DNA of 64,000 nt from Lysobacter niastensis (lineage in GTDB: Bacteria; Pseudomonadota; Gammaproteobacteria; Xanthomonadales; Xanthomonadaceae): contig NZ_JADLZT010000001.1 of the NCBI RefSeq assembly GCF_015453285.1, forward strand, positions 124,001 to 188,000, given 5' to 3'. The notes beneath the pieces are model-generated. The model made no database searches, was not told where the DNA came from, and was given only the letters and a program-made list of their open reading frames with translations. Shown one piece after another: positions 43,655-51,673 of the stretch (position 1 is the first letter of the stretch; every line of letters begins with the position of its first letter). The position numbers were made by a program, and so were the translations under genes.

Positions 43655-43857
43655 GGCCACCACGTGTGGCCACCCGCGTCCGCGAGGCTTCTTCCGCGCG
43701 CGGTGTCCTCCGCCTCCGGGCGGTAGGAGGCACTGAATCCGTTGCGATGCGCCTGGCGCATCGCCGGCTGGAGGCGGGTCCGATTCCCGCTCCTTTGGTT
43801 TGACCTGGGCTGTAAACCCGAAAGACCACTGATCGACTACTGACGAGGATCCACACC

Positions 43858-44304
43858 ATGGCCATGAAGAAAGCTGCTAAGAAAAAGCCCGCCGCCAAGA
43901 AGGCTGCGAAGAAGGTCGCCAAGAAGGCCGTCCGCAAGGTCGCCAAGAAGGCTGCTGCCAAGAAGGTTGCCAAGAAGGTCGCCAAGAAGGCCGTGAAGAA
44001 GGCCGTTGCCAAGCGCGCCGTCAAGAAGGTCGCCAAGAAGGCCGCCCGCAAGAAGGTAGCCAAGAAGGTCGCCAAGAAGGCCGTGCGCAAGGCTGCTGCC
44101 AAGCGCGTTGCCAAGAAGGCCGTGAAGAAGGCCGTGCGCAAGGCTGCTGCCAAGCGCGTTGCCAAGAAGGCCGTGAAGAAGGCCGTGCGTAAGGCTGCTG
44201 CCAAGCGCGTCGTGAAGAAGGCCGTCAAGAAGGCCGCTCGCCGCAAGGTCGCGAAGAAGGCCGCCGCGGCTGCCATGCCGGCGACCCCGGCACCGATGAT
44301 CTAA
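43858..44304 (+). CDS. lysine/alanine-rich histone H1-like DNA-binding protein
   Basis: The 148-residue protein is made almost only of Lys, Ala, Val and Arg in AxKKVAKKA-type units, like the C-terminal tail of eukaryotic H1 and bacterial AlgP/HctB-type proteins. It should bind DNA without sequence preference and compact the nucleoid. The end (AAAAAMPATPAPMI) is neutral. The DNA carries a tandem repeat at 44077-44211, so allele length probably varies. The ATG at 43858 has GAGGA about 8 bases upstream. The leader is long and structured, suggesting regulated expression. Confidence 0.85.
   Translation: MAMKKAAKKKPAAKKAAKKVAKKAVRKVAKKAAAKKVAKKVAKKAVKKAVAKRAVKKVAKKAARKKVAKKVAKKAVRKAAAKRVAKKAVKKAVRKAAAKRVAKKAVKKAVRKAAAKRVVKKAVKKAARRKVAKKAAAAAMPATPAPMI
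44077..44211 (+). repeat. 51-bp tandem repeat inside H1-like gene
   Basis: A 17-codon unit beginning AAGGCCGTGCGCAAGGCTG is present in two identical copies (44077-44127, 44128-44178) and a third partial copy with one silent change. In-frame slippage here would add or remove 17 residues. Confidence 0.85.
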
Positions 44305-44337
44305 AAAAGAAAAACCCCGAGTACCGTAGCAATCAAG

Positions 44338-44374
44338 CTCTCTCCCCGCGCCCAGGCGGGGGGAGAGTTTTTTT
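44338..44374 (+). terminator. intrinsic terminator after H1-like gene
   Basis: CTCTCCCCGC pairs with GCGGGG-(GG)-AGAG around a short loop and is followed by seven T. The stem resembles the ccctctcccg repeats seen elsewhere and may derive from one. Confidence 0.85.
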
Positions 44375-44596
44375 ATGGGGCATGGAAAATGCTTGGCGCG
44401 GCGCGCCGGCTCGGGATTACCTCGACGCGAGCGAATGCGCCAGGCCTTCTCTCCTGCAGAGCGATTGCGGAGGCCAGGACAGAACGATCCGGCCTGCGCT
44501 CGGGAACGATCGCGGGCTCGTCGGAGTCGATGGGCGGCCTGCTTCCCGGAGGGTGGCCTTGAAGCAGCCAGAAGTTTCAGCCCGCGGGGCAGGACC
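44375..44596. other. non-coding gap between convergent terminators
   Basis: It lies between the H1-like terminator and the terminator of the serine hydrolase gene; with those elements it makes a 348-base gene-free stretch. Nothing recognisable is seen in it. Confidence 0.5.
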
Positions 44597-44625
44597 GAAA
44601 AAAGGGCCGCGCGATGCGCGGCCCC
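44597..44625 (-). terminator. intrinsic terminator after serine hydrolase gene
   Basis: GGGCCGCGC and GCGCGGCCC (44604-44612 with 44616-44624) form a 9-bp stem, followed on the minus strand by six T. Confidence 0.88.
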
Positions 44626-44652
44626 GGTGTCAGGCGGAAGTGCTGTACGGCG

Positions 44653-46035
44653 TTACTGCGGTGAGGCAGTCGCGCGGGCGGCGCTGGCGCCGACATTGAC
44701 CGCGGGCGCGGCGCCCGATTCGGCGTAGAGCGTCGTGTCGTCGAAATCGACATCGAGCCAGCGCTGCGTAGGCAGGCCAAGTGCGCGGTCGAGGATCGTC
44801 GGCAGCATTCCCGACGGCAGCGAGCTCTCGCTGTTCCACATCAGCGCGATGCCGAGGTCGCTTTCCGGCAGCAGTGCCACCAGGCCGCGATATCCCTGTA
44901 CGGCGCCGCCATGGAAGACGACGCGATGGCCTGCATAGTCGTATACGCGCCAGCCAAGTGCGTAGCCGGCGGAATTGAGGCGCTGACGGCGCCACGAGGA
45001 ACCGCGGGTTTCGCTCGGCGTATTGACCAGGGGCTGGTGCAACGTCGCCAGCAGCGGCGCCGGCAGAACGTCAGGGCGGTGCCCCGTGTGCGCGAGCAGC
45101 CACTGCGCCATGTCGGAGGCGCTGGCGTTGACGCCGGCCGCCGGCGCGACCTGGTAATAGTTCGGCTTCGGCATCAACGGCACCCAGCCGCCGCGGCCGC
45201 GCACGTGAGGGCGGGCCCAACGCGGGCTGGACTCGATCCCGTCGAGACCGAGGCTGGCGTCGTTCATACCGAGCGGCTTGAAGATGCGGCGCTGCACTTC
45301 CTGCGTGTAGAAGTCGCCGGTGGCCGCGAAGACGACGTCGCCGATCAGGCTGAAGGCGATGTTCTGGTAGCCGTAGCAGCTGCCGGGTTGGCAGTTCATC
45401 GGCGCGTTGGCCAGCTTCTGCGTCAGCGTCCGGTAATCGACGTTGGCTTCGAGGTCGCGGTCGTAGGTGTTGTGGGTCAGGCCGACGCGATGGCTGAGCA
45501 GGTCGGCGACGGTGACCTGGCGAGCCGCATACGGGTCGCTCAGGCGGAACGTCGGCATGTAGTCGACCAGCTTGCTGTCCCAACGCAGGGTGCCGTCGTT
45601 GACGAGCAGGCCCGCCATCGTGCCGGCAAAGGCCTTGGACAGCGACGCGAGGCGGAACACCGTATGCGAATCGACCGGCTGGCCGGCGCGTGCGTCGGTG
45701 ACGCCATAACCGCGGGCGCTGATGACCTGCCCGTTGTGGACGATCGCCATCGCCAGTCCCGGCACGCGACGGTTCGCCACCAGTTGCTGCGCCATGCCTT
45801 CGAAATGCCGCGCATCGAAGCCCGCAGGCAACGGATGTTCCGGAGCCTTCGCGACGACAGGTGCAACGGCGGCAACCACCGCGGGCTTGGCCGCGGCAGG
45901 TGAAGGCGTGGACGGCTGCGGCGGATCCCAGCGCAGCGAGGTTTGAGCGGCCGAACCCAAGGTCAGGCTGATAAGAACGGCAAAGGTGCCGTAACGCCAG
46001 GCCTTCCGTGACCGCGGATTCGAGTGGTGATTCAT
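44653..46035 (-). CDS. serine beta-lactamase-like hydrolase (class C / PBP fold)
   Basis: The 460-residue exported protein has a signal region (about 12-31) and a Pro/Ala linker (38-70). Its beta-lactamase fold has Ser131-x-x-Lys134 (LASLSKAF), Tyr-Gln-Asn at 223-225 and a C-terminal HGG box (VVFHGGAVQGY) in place of KTG. The Y-x-N and HGG variants are common in esterases and D-peptidases of this family (EstB, AmpH-like), so resistance is not implied. The gene has its own 221-base upstream region and a terminator. Confidence 0.85.
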   Translation of the reverse strand: MNHHSNPRSRKAWRYGTFAVLISLTLGSAAQTSLRWDPPQPSTPSPAAAKPAVVAAVAPVVAKAPEHPLPAGFDARHFEGMAQQLVANRRVPGLAMAIVHNGQVISARGYGVTDARAGQPVDSHTVFRLASLSKAFAGTMAGLLVNDGTLRWDSKLVDYMPTFRLSDPYAARQVTVADLLSHRVGLTHNTYDRDLEANVDYRTLTQKLANAPMNCQPGSCYGYQNIAFSLIGDVVFAATGDFYTQEVQRRIFKPLGMNDASLGLDGIESSPRWARPHVRGRGGWVPLMPKPNYYQVAPAAGVNASASDMAQWLLAHTGHRPDVLPAPLLATLHQPLVNTPSETRGSSWRRQRLNSAGYALGWRVYDYAGHRVVFHGGAVQGYRGLVALLPESDLGIALMWNSESSLPSGMLPTILDRALGLPTQRWLDVDFDDTTLYAESGAAPAVNVGASAARATASPQ

Positions 46036-46256
46036 CGGTCGCAGCGCCTGCGGATGCTGAGATTGCGCCGGATTCTAACGCCGATCTCAGGGGTTTGGGG
46101 AAAAGCGGGCCTCAGCGTTTTGATTTCTACAGGGTTTTGTTGCGTGCCGTCTCAGTTCATCCATTTGGATGAATGGGGCGGAGCGCATTCAGGAAATACC
46201 GGGGAAAACCCCGTTCTCCTGCTGGAAATAACGCGTACCCGAAGCCGCTCCGGGCA

Positions 46257-47849
46257 TCATCCGGCGCGAATCAGATCGGCGGCGCGCTCGGCGATCATCA
46301 TCGTCGGCGCGTTGGTGTTGCCACCGATCAGCGTCGGCATCACCGAGGCGTCGATGACGCGCAGGCCTTCGACACCGCGGACACGCAGTTGCGGGTCGAC
46401 TACCGACGCATCGTCGTTGCCCATGCGGCAGGTGCCGATGGGGTGGTAGATGGTTTCCGCCTTGGCCCGGACGAAGGCCGCCAGGCTGGCGTCGTCGAGG
46501 TCGTCGCGGGCCGGGAAGATCGGCGTGCCGCGATACGCGTCGAAAGCCTTTTGCGCCAGCAGCTCGCGTGAGAGCTTGGCGCACTCGACCATCATCTTCA
46601 GGTCGAAGCCTTCCGCATCGCTCAGGTAGTTCGCTTCGATCCGCACCTTGTCGGCCGCGCGGTTGCTGACCAGCGAAAGGCGGCCTCGGCTGCGTGGGCG
46701 CAGCAGGCATGCATGCACCGTGTAGCCGTCGCCGGACAGGCGATGGCGGCCGTGGTCGTCGAGCATGGCCGGCACGAAATGCAGCTGGATGTCGGGCCGC
46801 GCGTCCGGTGCGAAGCGCGAGCGGACGAACGCACCGGCTTCGGCGATATTGCTGCTGCCCACCCCGCGGTGGCCGCGCAGGTAATAGTCGAACGCGACCT
46901 TGGCGTCGCTGAGGCGGTCGTAGGTGACCGCCTGCGTGGAGTGCTGCAGCGTGCAGATGTCGAGGTGGTCCTGCAGATTCTCGCCGACCTGCGGTGCGTC
47001 GTGGACGACGTCGATGCCGAGCCGGCGCAGGTGCGCGACGGGGCCGACGCCGGACAGCATCAGCAGTTGCGGGGAGTTGAGCGCGCCACCGCTGAGCAGC
47101 ACTTCGCGCGCGGCCTGCTGGTGGTAGGCCTTGCCGTGCGCGGTGTAGACCACACCGCTGGCTCGGCGCGAACCGGCCGGGCCGTCGAAAGTGATGCGGC
47201 TGACGTGCGCGCCGGTGACGATGGTCAGGTTGTGGCGTTCGCGGACCGGGTCGAGGTAGGCCACTGCGCTGGAGCAACGCGCGCCGTTTTTCTGGGTGAC
47301 TTGGTAGAGGCCGAAGCCTTCCTGCACGGCGCCGTTGAAGTCGCGGTTGCGCGGGTGGCCGGCCTGCTGGCCGGCTTCGATGAAGACGTGCGAGAGCGGA
47401 TTGGTGTGGCGAAGGTCGGAGACGTACAGCGGCCCCTGGTCGCCGTGCAGCGCATCGCCGCCGCGTTCGTTGCGTTCGCTGCGGCGGAAGTAGGGCAGCA
47501 CCGACTTCCAGTCCCAGCCAGTGGCGCCGTGCGCGGACCATTCGTCGTAGTCGGCCGGCACGCCTCGCGTGTAGCACATGGCGTTGATCGAACTGGAACC
47601 GCCCAGCACCTTGCCGCGCGGCCACCACAGGGTGCGACCATCGAGCTGCGGCTCCGGCGCGGTGTGGTAGTCCCAGTTGAGGCTCTTCTTGCCGACCAGC
47701 TTGGCGAGTCCGGCCGGCATGTGGATGAAGGGATGCCGGTCGCGCGGGCCGGCCTCCAGCAGCAGCACTTTGACGTGCGGGTCCTCGGACAGGCGATTGG
47801 CGAGCACGCAGCCGGCCGAGCCGGCACCGATGATGATGTAGTCGAACAC
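46257..47849 (-). CDS. GMC-family FAD oxidoreductase (choline dehydrogenase-like)
   Basis: The 530-residue flavoenzyme starts FDYIIIGAGSAGCVLANRL (FAD dinucleotide fold). It has the GMC signature LGGSSSINAMCYTRG, GALNSPQLLMLSGVG, and the active-site His in YHPIGTCRMG with the closing NTNAPTMMIAERAADLI. It oxidises a primary or secondary alcohol; BetA-like choline oxidation is possible but no betaine genes flank it. A GTG start at 47849 gives the family N-terminus. The in-frame ATG at 47882 adds eleven charged residues. Confidence 0.9.
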   Translation of the reverse strand: MFDYIIIGAGSAGCVLANRLSEDPHVKVLLLEAGPRDRHPFIHMPAGLAKLVGKKSLNWDYHTAPEPQLDGRTLWWPRGKVLGGSSSINAMCYTRGVPADYDEWSAHGATGWDWKSVLPYFRRSERNERGGDALHGDQGPLYVSDLRHTNPLSHVFIEAGQQAGHPRNRDFNGAVQEGFGLYQVTQKNGARCSSAVAYLDPVRERHNLTIVTGAHVSRITFDGPAGSRRASGVVYTAHGKAYHQQAAREVLLSGGALNSPQLLMLSGVGPVAHLRRLGIDVVHDAPQVGENLQDHLDICTLQHSTQAVTYDRLSDAKVAFDYYLRGHRGVGSSNIAEAGAFVRSRFAPDARPDIQLHFVPAMLDDHGRHRLSGDGYTVHACLLRPRSRGRLSLVSNRAADKVRIEANYLSDAEGFDLKMMVECAKLSRELLAQKAFDAYRGTPIFPARDDLDDASLAAFVRAKAETIYHPIGTCRMGNDDASVVDPQLRVRGVEGLRVIDASVMPTLIGGNTNAPTMMIAERAADLIRAG

Positions 47850-48016
47850 TTGTCTCTCTGCGCCCCGCGCCCGTGAAGCCAACTGCCTGCGGCTGGCCGA
47901 CCGTAAGCGCCGCCATTAGAGCAAATGCTCCCGGCGGCCGCTGGCAGGCATCCCTTCGGCTGGCGGCGGCGTGGGCGATCGGCTAACGTGCCGCCACCGG
48001 TTTTCGGAGCAGCGCA

Positions 48017-49342
48017 ATGGCGCCCAGCCACGACGAAGGCGTGCCGGCCCGGCGCATCCTGGGCGGCGAGTGGCGTGCGGTCGCTCTGTCCTTCCTCTAC
48101 TTCTTCAGCGTGCTGGCGGCCTACTACGTGATCCGGCCGGTGCGCGAGCAGCTTTCTGCCGCGGTCGGCTCGACCCAGTTGCCGTGGTTCTATGCGGCCA
48201 CCTTCCTGGCCACGCTGGCGCTGACGCCGGTGTTCGGTGCCCTGGTCGCCCGCTATCCGCGACGCCTCGTGGTGCCGGTGGTGTACGTGTTCTTCATCGC
48301 CTGCCTGTTCGGGTTCGTGCCGTTGTTCACCCAGGAGGGCCTGCTGAGCCCGCGCGCGCTCGGCACGGTGTTCTTCGTCTGGGTCAGCGTCTTCAACCTG
48401 TTCGTGGTGTCGGTGTTCTGGAGCTTCATGGCCGACATCTGGAGCGCGGAACAGTCGCGGCGGTTGTTCCCGATCATCGCCGTGGCGGGGACCGCCGGCG
48501 CCGTCACCGGCCCGATACTGACGCGCGCGCTGGTCGACGTGATCGGTGTGGCGCCCCTGCTGATGGTTTCTGCCGGGCTGCTCAGCATCGCCGTGGTCTG
48601 TATCGTCCTGCTGGGCCGATGGGCCCGCGTGCACGGCGCACGCCGCCACGAGGCCGCACACGAAGCGCCCATCGGCGGAAGCATGTTCGACGGCCTGCGC
48701 CAGATCTTCGCCGACCCCTTCATGCGCGGCATGGCGGTGCTGCTGTTGCTCGCCGACGGCATCGGGACCGTCAACTACGCGCTGGTCGCCGACTACTCCG
48801 GTGCCACCTTCACCGACGCGGTCGCCCGCACGCGCTTCGCGGCCAATGTGGACCTGTGGGCCAACACGCTCACCGCGGTAACCCAGATCACCGTCACGCG
48901 CTGGCTGCTGCCGCGCAAGGGGCCCGGCACGGTGATCCTGATCTGGGCGCTGGTGAGCATCGGCGTGCTGTCGCTGGTGATCGTCTCGCCAGATCCGCAT
49001 GCCCCCATGCTCGGTGCCATGCCGGCGGTAGCGGTGGCGCTGATCGTCAGCCGCGGCCTCGCCTACGGGATGGCCGAGCCCGCGCGCCACAGCCTCTACA
49101 CACGCGTGCCGCGCAGCGTCCGATACAAGGGGCAGAACGCGGTCGATACCGCGGTGTGGCGTTTCGGCGATACCGCGATCGCGCTGGCGATGAACGGCCT
49201 GCGCTCGATGGGTGTCGTGACCGCGGGCTTCGCCGGCATGAGTGCATTGGCGGCGCTCACGGCCGCGACCATCGGCTGGCGCCTGTCGCGTCGCGTCGAG
49301 GGCGGCGAACCTGCCGCGCCGGCCCAGACGGCGGCGTCGTGA
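48017..49342 (+). CDS. major facilitator / NTP-exchange-like transporter
   Basis: The 441-residue membrane protein has about twelve helices. Its N-terminal half (FLYFFSVLAAYYVIRPVREQL, SVFWSFMADIWSAEQSRRLFPIIAVAGTAGAV) resembles the ATP/ADP-translocase-like group of proteobacterial MFS proteins. The motif GRWARVHG starts a cytoplasmic loop of about 35 residues in the middle. Substrate unknown. It is divergent from the GMC gene and 68 bases upstream of the epimerase-like gene. Confidence 0.78.
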   Translation: MAPSHDEGVPARRILGGEWRAVALSFLYFFSVLAAYYVIRPVREQLSAAVGSTQLPWFYAATFLATLALTPVFGALVARYPRRLVVPVVYVFFIACLFGFVPLFTQEGLLSPRALGTVFFVWVSVFNLFVVSVFWSFMADIWSAEQSRRLFPIIAVAGTAGAVTGPILTRALVDVIGVAPLLMVSAGLLSIAVVCIVLLGRWARVHGARRHEAAHEAPIGGSMFDGLRQIFADPFMRGMAVLLLLADGIGTVNYALVADYSGATFTDAVARTRFAANVDLWANTLTAVTQITVTRWLLPRKGPGTVILIWALVSIGVLSLVIVSPDPHAPMLGAMPAVAVALIVSRGLAYGMAEPARHSLYTRVPRSVRYKGQNAVDTAVWRFGDTAIALAMNGLRSMGVVTAGFAGMSALAALTAATIGWRLSRRVEGGEPAAPAQTAAS

Positions 49343-49410
49343 CCTTCGGCGCATGCCGCGTGCACGGATGACGCCGCACGCTGCGCGCTGATCCCACGCC
49401 AGGCGCCACG

Positions 49411-50547
49411 ATGACCAACCGCCGCGACTTCCTCGCCGCCTCGTTTGCAGGGGCGAGCCTGCTGGCGCTGCCGGCCTTCGCACGCAAGGCGGCCAAACCG
49501 CTGAAGATCCTGGTGCTGGGCGGCACCGGATTCCTCGGCCCGCAATTCGTCGATGTCGCGCGTGCCCACGGCCACACCCTGACACTGTTCAATCGCGGCA
49601 AGACCAATCCCGAGCGCTTCGCCGGCGACGACTATCAGGACGTCGAGCAGCTGCACGGGGACCGCAAGACCGACATGAGCGCGCTCGAAGGCGACCGCCG
49701 CTGGGACGCGGTGCTCGATACCTCCGCCTACCTGCCGGCCGATGTCGCGCGTTCGACCGGACTGCTGGGCAAGCGCGTCGGCCAGTACGTCATCGTCTCG
49801 ACCATTTCGGTCTACGCGAAAACCGACACGCCGGGGCAGGACGAATCCGCGCCGCTGATCGAGCTGCCCGATCCCAACGTCACCGAGGTCACCGGCGAGA
49901 CCTACGGTGGCCTCAAGGCGCTCTGCGAGAAGGCCGCGCAGGACCGCATGCCGGGCCGCGTCACGGTGGTGCGGCCGGGCCTGATCGTCGGGCCGGGCGA
50001 CCACACCGATCGCTTCACCTACTGGCCGGCGCGCGCCGACCGCGGTGGCGAGATCCTCGCGCCCGGCAGCGCCGCCGACCCGACCCAGTTCATCGACGTA
50101 CGCGATCTTGCGGCGTTCCTGCTGACCACGATCGAGCGCCGTCACGTCGGCATCTACAACGCCGATGCGCCGGCTGGAAAGCTGACGATGGGCGAGCTGC
50201 TGAAGACCTGCCAGGACGTCGCGCGCGAGCGCAAGGCACCGGCGTCGACATTGACCTGGGTTGCGGCGGATTTCCTCGAGGCGCAGAAAGTGTCGCCGTG
50301 GCAGGACATGCCGGCGTGGATTCCGGCACAGGGGGAATACGCCGGCTTCGGCCGCATCAGCAGCGCGAAAGCGCAGGCAGCCGGGCTGACCTGGCGTCCG
50401 CTGCGCGACACCGTGCGCGACACGCTCGACTACTGGCGCAGCCTGCCCGATGCACGCCGTGCCAAGCCGAAGGCGGGACTGGCGCCGGAACGCGAGGCCG
50501 AGGTACTGAAGGCCTGGCATCAGCGGGAAGGCGCGGTCACGAGATAA
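49411..50547 (+). CDS. NAD-dependent epimerase/dehydratase-like protein with Tat signal
   Basis: The 378-residue protein opens with a twin-arginine signal (TNRRDFLAASFAGASLLAL, cleavage after AFA) and continues as an extended short-chain dehydrogenase with GGTGFLG (about residues 37-43). A Ser-Thr-x-S/V-Y-A pattern (VSTISVYAKTD) and ETYGGLKALCEKA with the Tyr-x3-Lys follow. The Tat signal suggests it is folded with its cofactor in the cytoplasm and exported, odd for this family. The role is unknown. A spurious signal is the alternative. Confidence 0.82.
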   Translation: MTNRRDFLAASFAGASLLALPAFARKAAKPLKILVLGGTGFLGPQFVDVARAHGHTLTLFNRGKTNPERFAGDDYQDVEQLHGDRKTDMSALEGDRRWDAVLDTSAYLPADVARSTGLLGKRVGQYVIVSTISVYAKTDTPGQDESAPLIELPDPNVTEVTGETYGGLKALCEKAAQDRMPGRVTVVRPGLIVGPGDHTDRFTYWPARADRGGEILAPGSAADPTQFIDVRDLAAFLLTTIERRHVGIYNADAPAGKLTMGELLKTCQDVARERKAPASTLTWVAADFLEAQKVSPWQDMPAWIPAQGEYAGFGRISSAKAQAAGLTWRPLRDTVRDTLDYWRSLPDARRAKPKAGLAPEREAEVLKAWHQREGAVTR

Positions 50548-50578
50548 CCGTGTGCGCGTTCACTGCGCGCGCCGCTGT

Positions 50579-50621
50579 CCTAGACTGGGACCCACTTCCT
50601 TCGAACGGAGTCGCGGGCATG
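50579..50621 (+). repeat. duplicated 5' leader, copy 1 (DUF1304 gene)
   Basis: CCTAGACTG, then about 14 bases, then CCTTCGAACGGAGTCGCGGG up to the ATG. The same layout occurs at 51632-51673. It includes the GGAG ribosome site and a TAGACT -10-like hexamer. Confidence 0.75.
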
Positions 50622-50969
50622 TCCATGCTGGCTGTCGTGCTGGTGCTGCTGGTGGCGCTCCTTCACGTGTGGTTCCTGGTGCTGGAGATGTTCCTGTGGA
50701 CCCGGCCACTGGGCCTGAAGGTGTTCCGGCAGTCTGCGGAGAAGGCCGAGCAGTCGCGCGTGCTCGCTGCGAACCAGGGGCTCTACAACGGCTTCCTCGC
50801 TGCAGGCCTGGTCTGGGCTGCGATCAGCGGACGTAGCGACATCGCGCTGTTCTTCCTGGGCTGCGTGGTGGTGGCGGGGGCCTTCGGCGCGGCGACGGTG
50901 AACCGTCGCATCTTCTACGTGCAGGGTGTTCCGGCGCTCGCGGCGATTGCTGCGGTGTGCCTGGCCTGA
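50619..50969 (+). CDS. DUF1304 family membrane protein
   Basis: The 116-residue protein has four predicted helices and the family features ALLHVWFLVLEMFLWTRPLGLKVF and NQGLYNGFLAAGLVW. DUF1304 proteins are small integral membrane proteins of unknown function. The stop TGA overlaps the next ATG by one base, coupling it to the first secreted DUF922 protein. Confidence 0.88.
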   Translation: MSMLAVVLVLLVALLHVWFLVLEMFLWTRPLGLKVFRQSAEKAEQSRVLAANQGLYNGFLAAGLVWAAISGRSDIALFFLGCVVVAGAFGAATVNRRIFYVQGVPALAAIAAVCLA

Positions 50970-51538
50970 TGCTGTCGCTGCTGCTCGCCATGCTGGGCGC
51001 GCCGGCGTCTCCAGACGTGTTGATCAACGAACAGATCCAGTATTACCGGATCGAGGGGAGCAGCCCGAATGAGCTGGCCGAGCAGATGCAGGCTCGCGGC
51101 CCCGTGCAGCCGCTGACCGGCCGGCGTTCCAATGCGCTGACCTACTGGACCGTGACCTGGTCGCATCATGGCGAATCGCACGAAGGCGGTTGCCGCGTGT
51201 CGGACGTGGACGTCATGGTGAATATCGTGATGACGTTGCCGCAGTGGGCGGGCGAGCAGGGCAACCAGCCCCTGGCCCGTGAATGGCGGCGCTACGCGTC
51301 CAGCGTGCAGGAACACGAATACGTTCATCGGCAGCACGCACGCGAAGCTGCCATCGCCGTGAGGAATGCGTTGTGGGCGGTTCCGTACCAGCCCGGCTGC
51401 GATGAACTGGAGCGCGCAATGAATCGTGCTGCGCGCAAGGAACTGAAGCGGTTCGCGGCGCTGTCGCGCCAGTACGACGCGCAGACTGGTTTCGGGACGA
51501 CCCAGGGCGCCCGCCTGCGACAGGTGAGCCGGCCTTAG
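50969..51538 (+). CDS. secreted DUF922 (predicted Zn-dependent protease), copy A
   Basis: The 189-residue protein has a short signal peptide (MLSLLLAMLGAPAS) and the zinc-binding HExxH motif at 116-120 (QEHEYVHRQHAREA), as in the DUF922/COG5661 group of predicted secreted proteases. Its start overlaps the DUF1304 stop (TGATG). A paralogue follows 132 bases later with the same core (WRRY-S-HE--H-QH-REAA). Activity is predicted from the motif only. Confidence 0.78.
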   Translation: MLSLLLAMLGAPASPDVLINEQIQYYRIEGSSPNELAEQMQARGPVQPLTGRRSNALTYWTVTWSHHGESHEGGCRVSDVDVMVNIVMTLPQWAGEQGNQPLAREWRRYASSVQEHEYVHRQHAREAAIAVRNALWAVPYQPGCDELERAMNRAARKELKRFAALSRQYDAQTGFGTTQGARLRQVSRP

Positions 51539-51631
51539 CGGCCAGGCCCAGGGCCGGGCCGGTCCGAGCGGAAATGCTGCGGAGGCACGAACAAGCAACA
51601 GGCACCGCGCACGTTCATGGCACGCGGGTGG

Positions 51632-51673
51632 CCTAGACTGATCACCGGATCCTTCGAACGGAGTCGCGGCATG
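51632..51673 (+). repeat. duplicated 5' leader, copy 2 (second DUF922 gene)
   Basis: CCTAGACTG followed by about 13 bases and CCTTCGAACGGAGTCGCGG up to the ATG at 51671, nearly identical in content and spacing to 50579-50621. Confidence 0.75.

Larger units (their letters stand above)
42891..43857. other. structured non-coding region upstream of the H1-like gene
   Basis: These 967 bases have no gene with believable composition. They contain an imperfect direct repeat (42961-43012 and 43096-43149), several T and A runs and a 9-bp GC hairpin (43381-43389 with 43404-43412). A sigma70-like promoter (43445-43473), a terminator (43618-43654) and a tRNA-like T-arm (43774-43790) follow. Two short frames (42802-43026, 43057-43311) share the phrase SGNEFA only because they cross the repeat. 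Confidence 0.6.

Noticed and set aside
44653-46035. Antibiotic-resistance beta-lactamase
   Set aside because: YQN and HGG replace the usual class C YxN/KTG set, matching esterase or D-peptidase members; resistance cannot be claimed.
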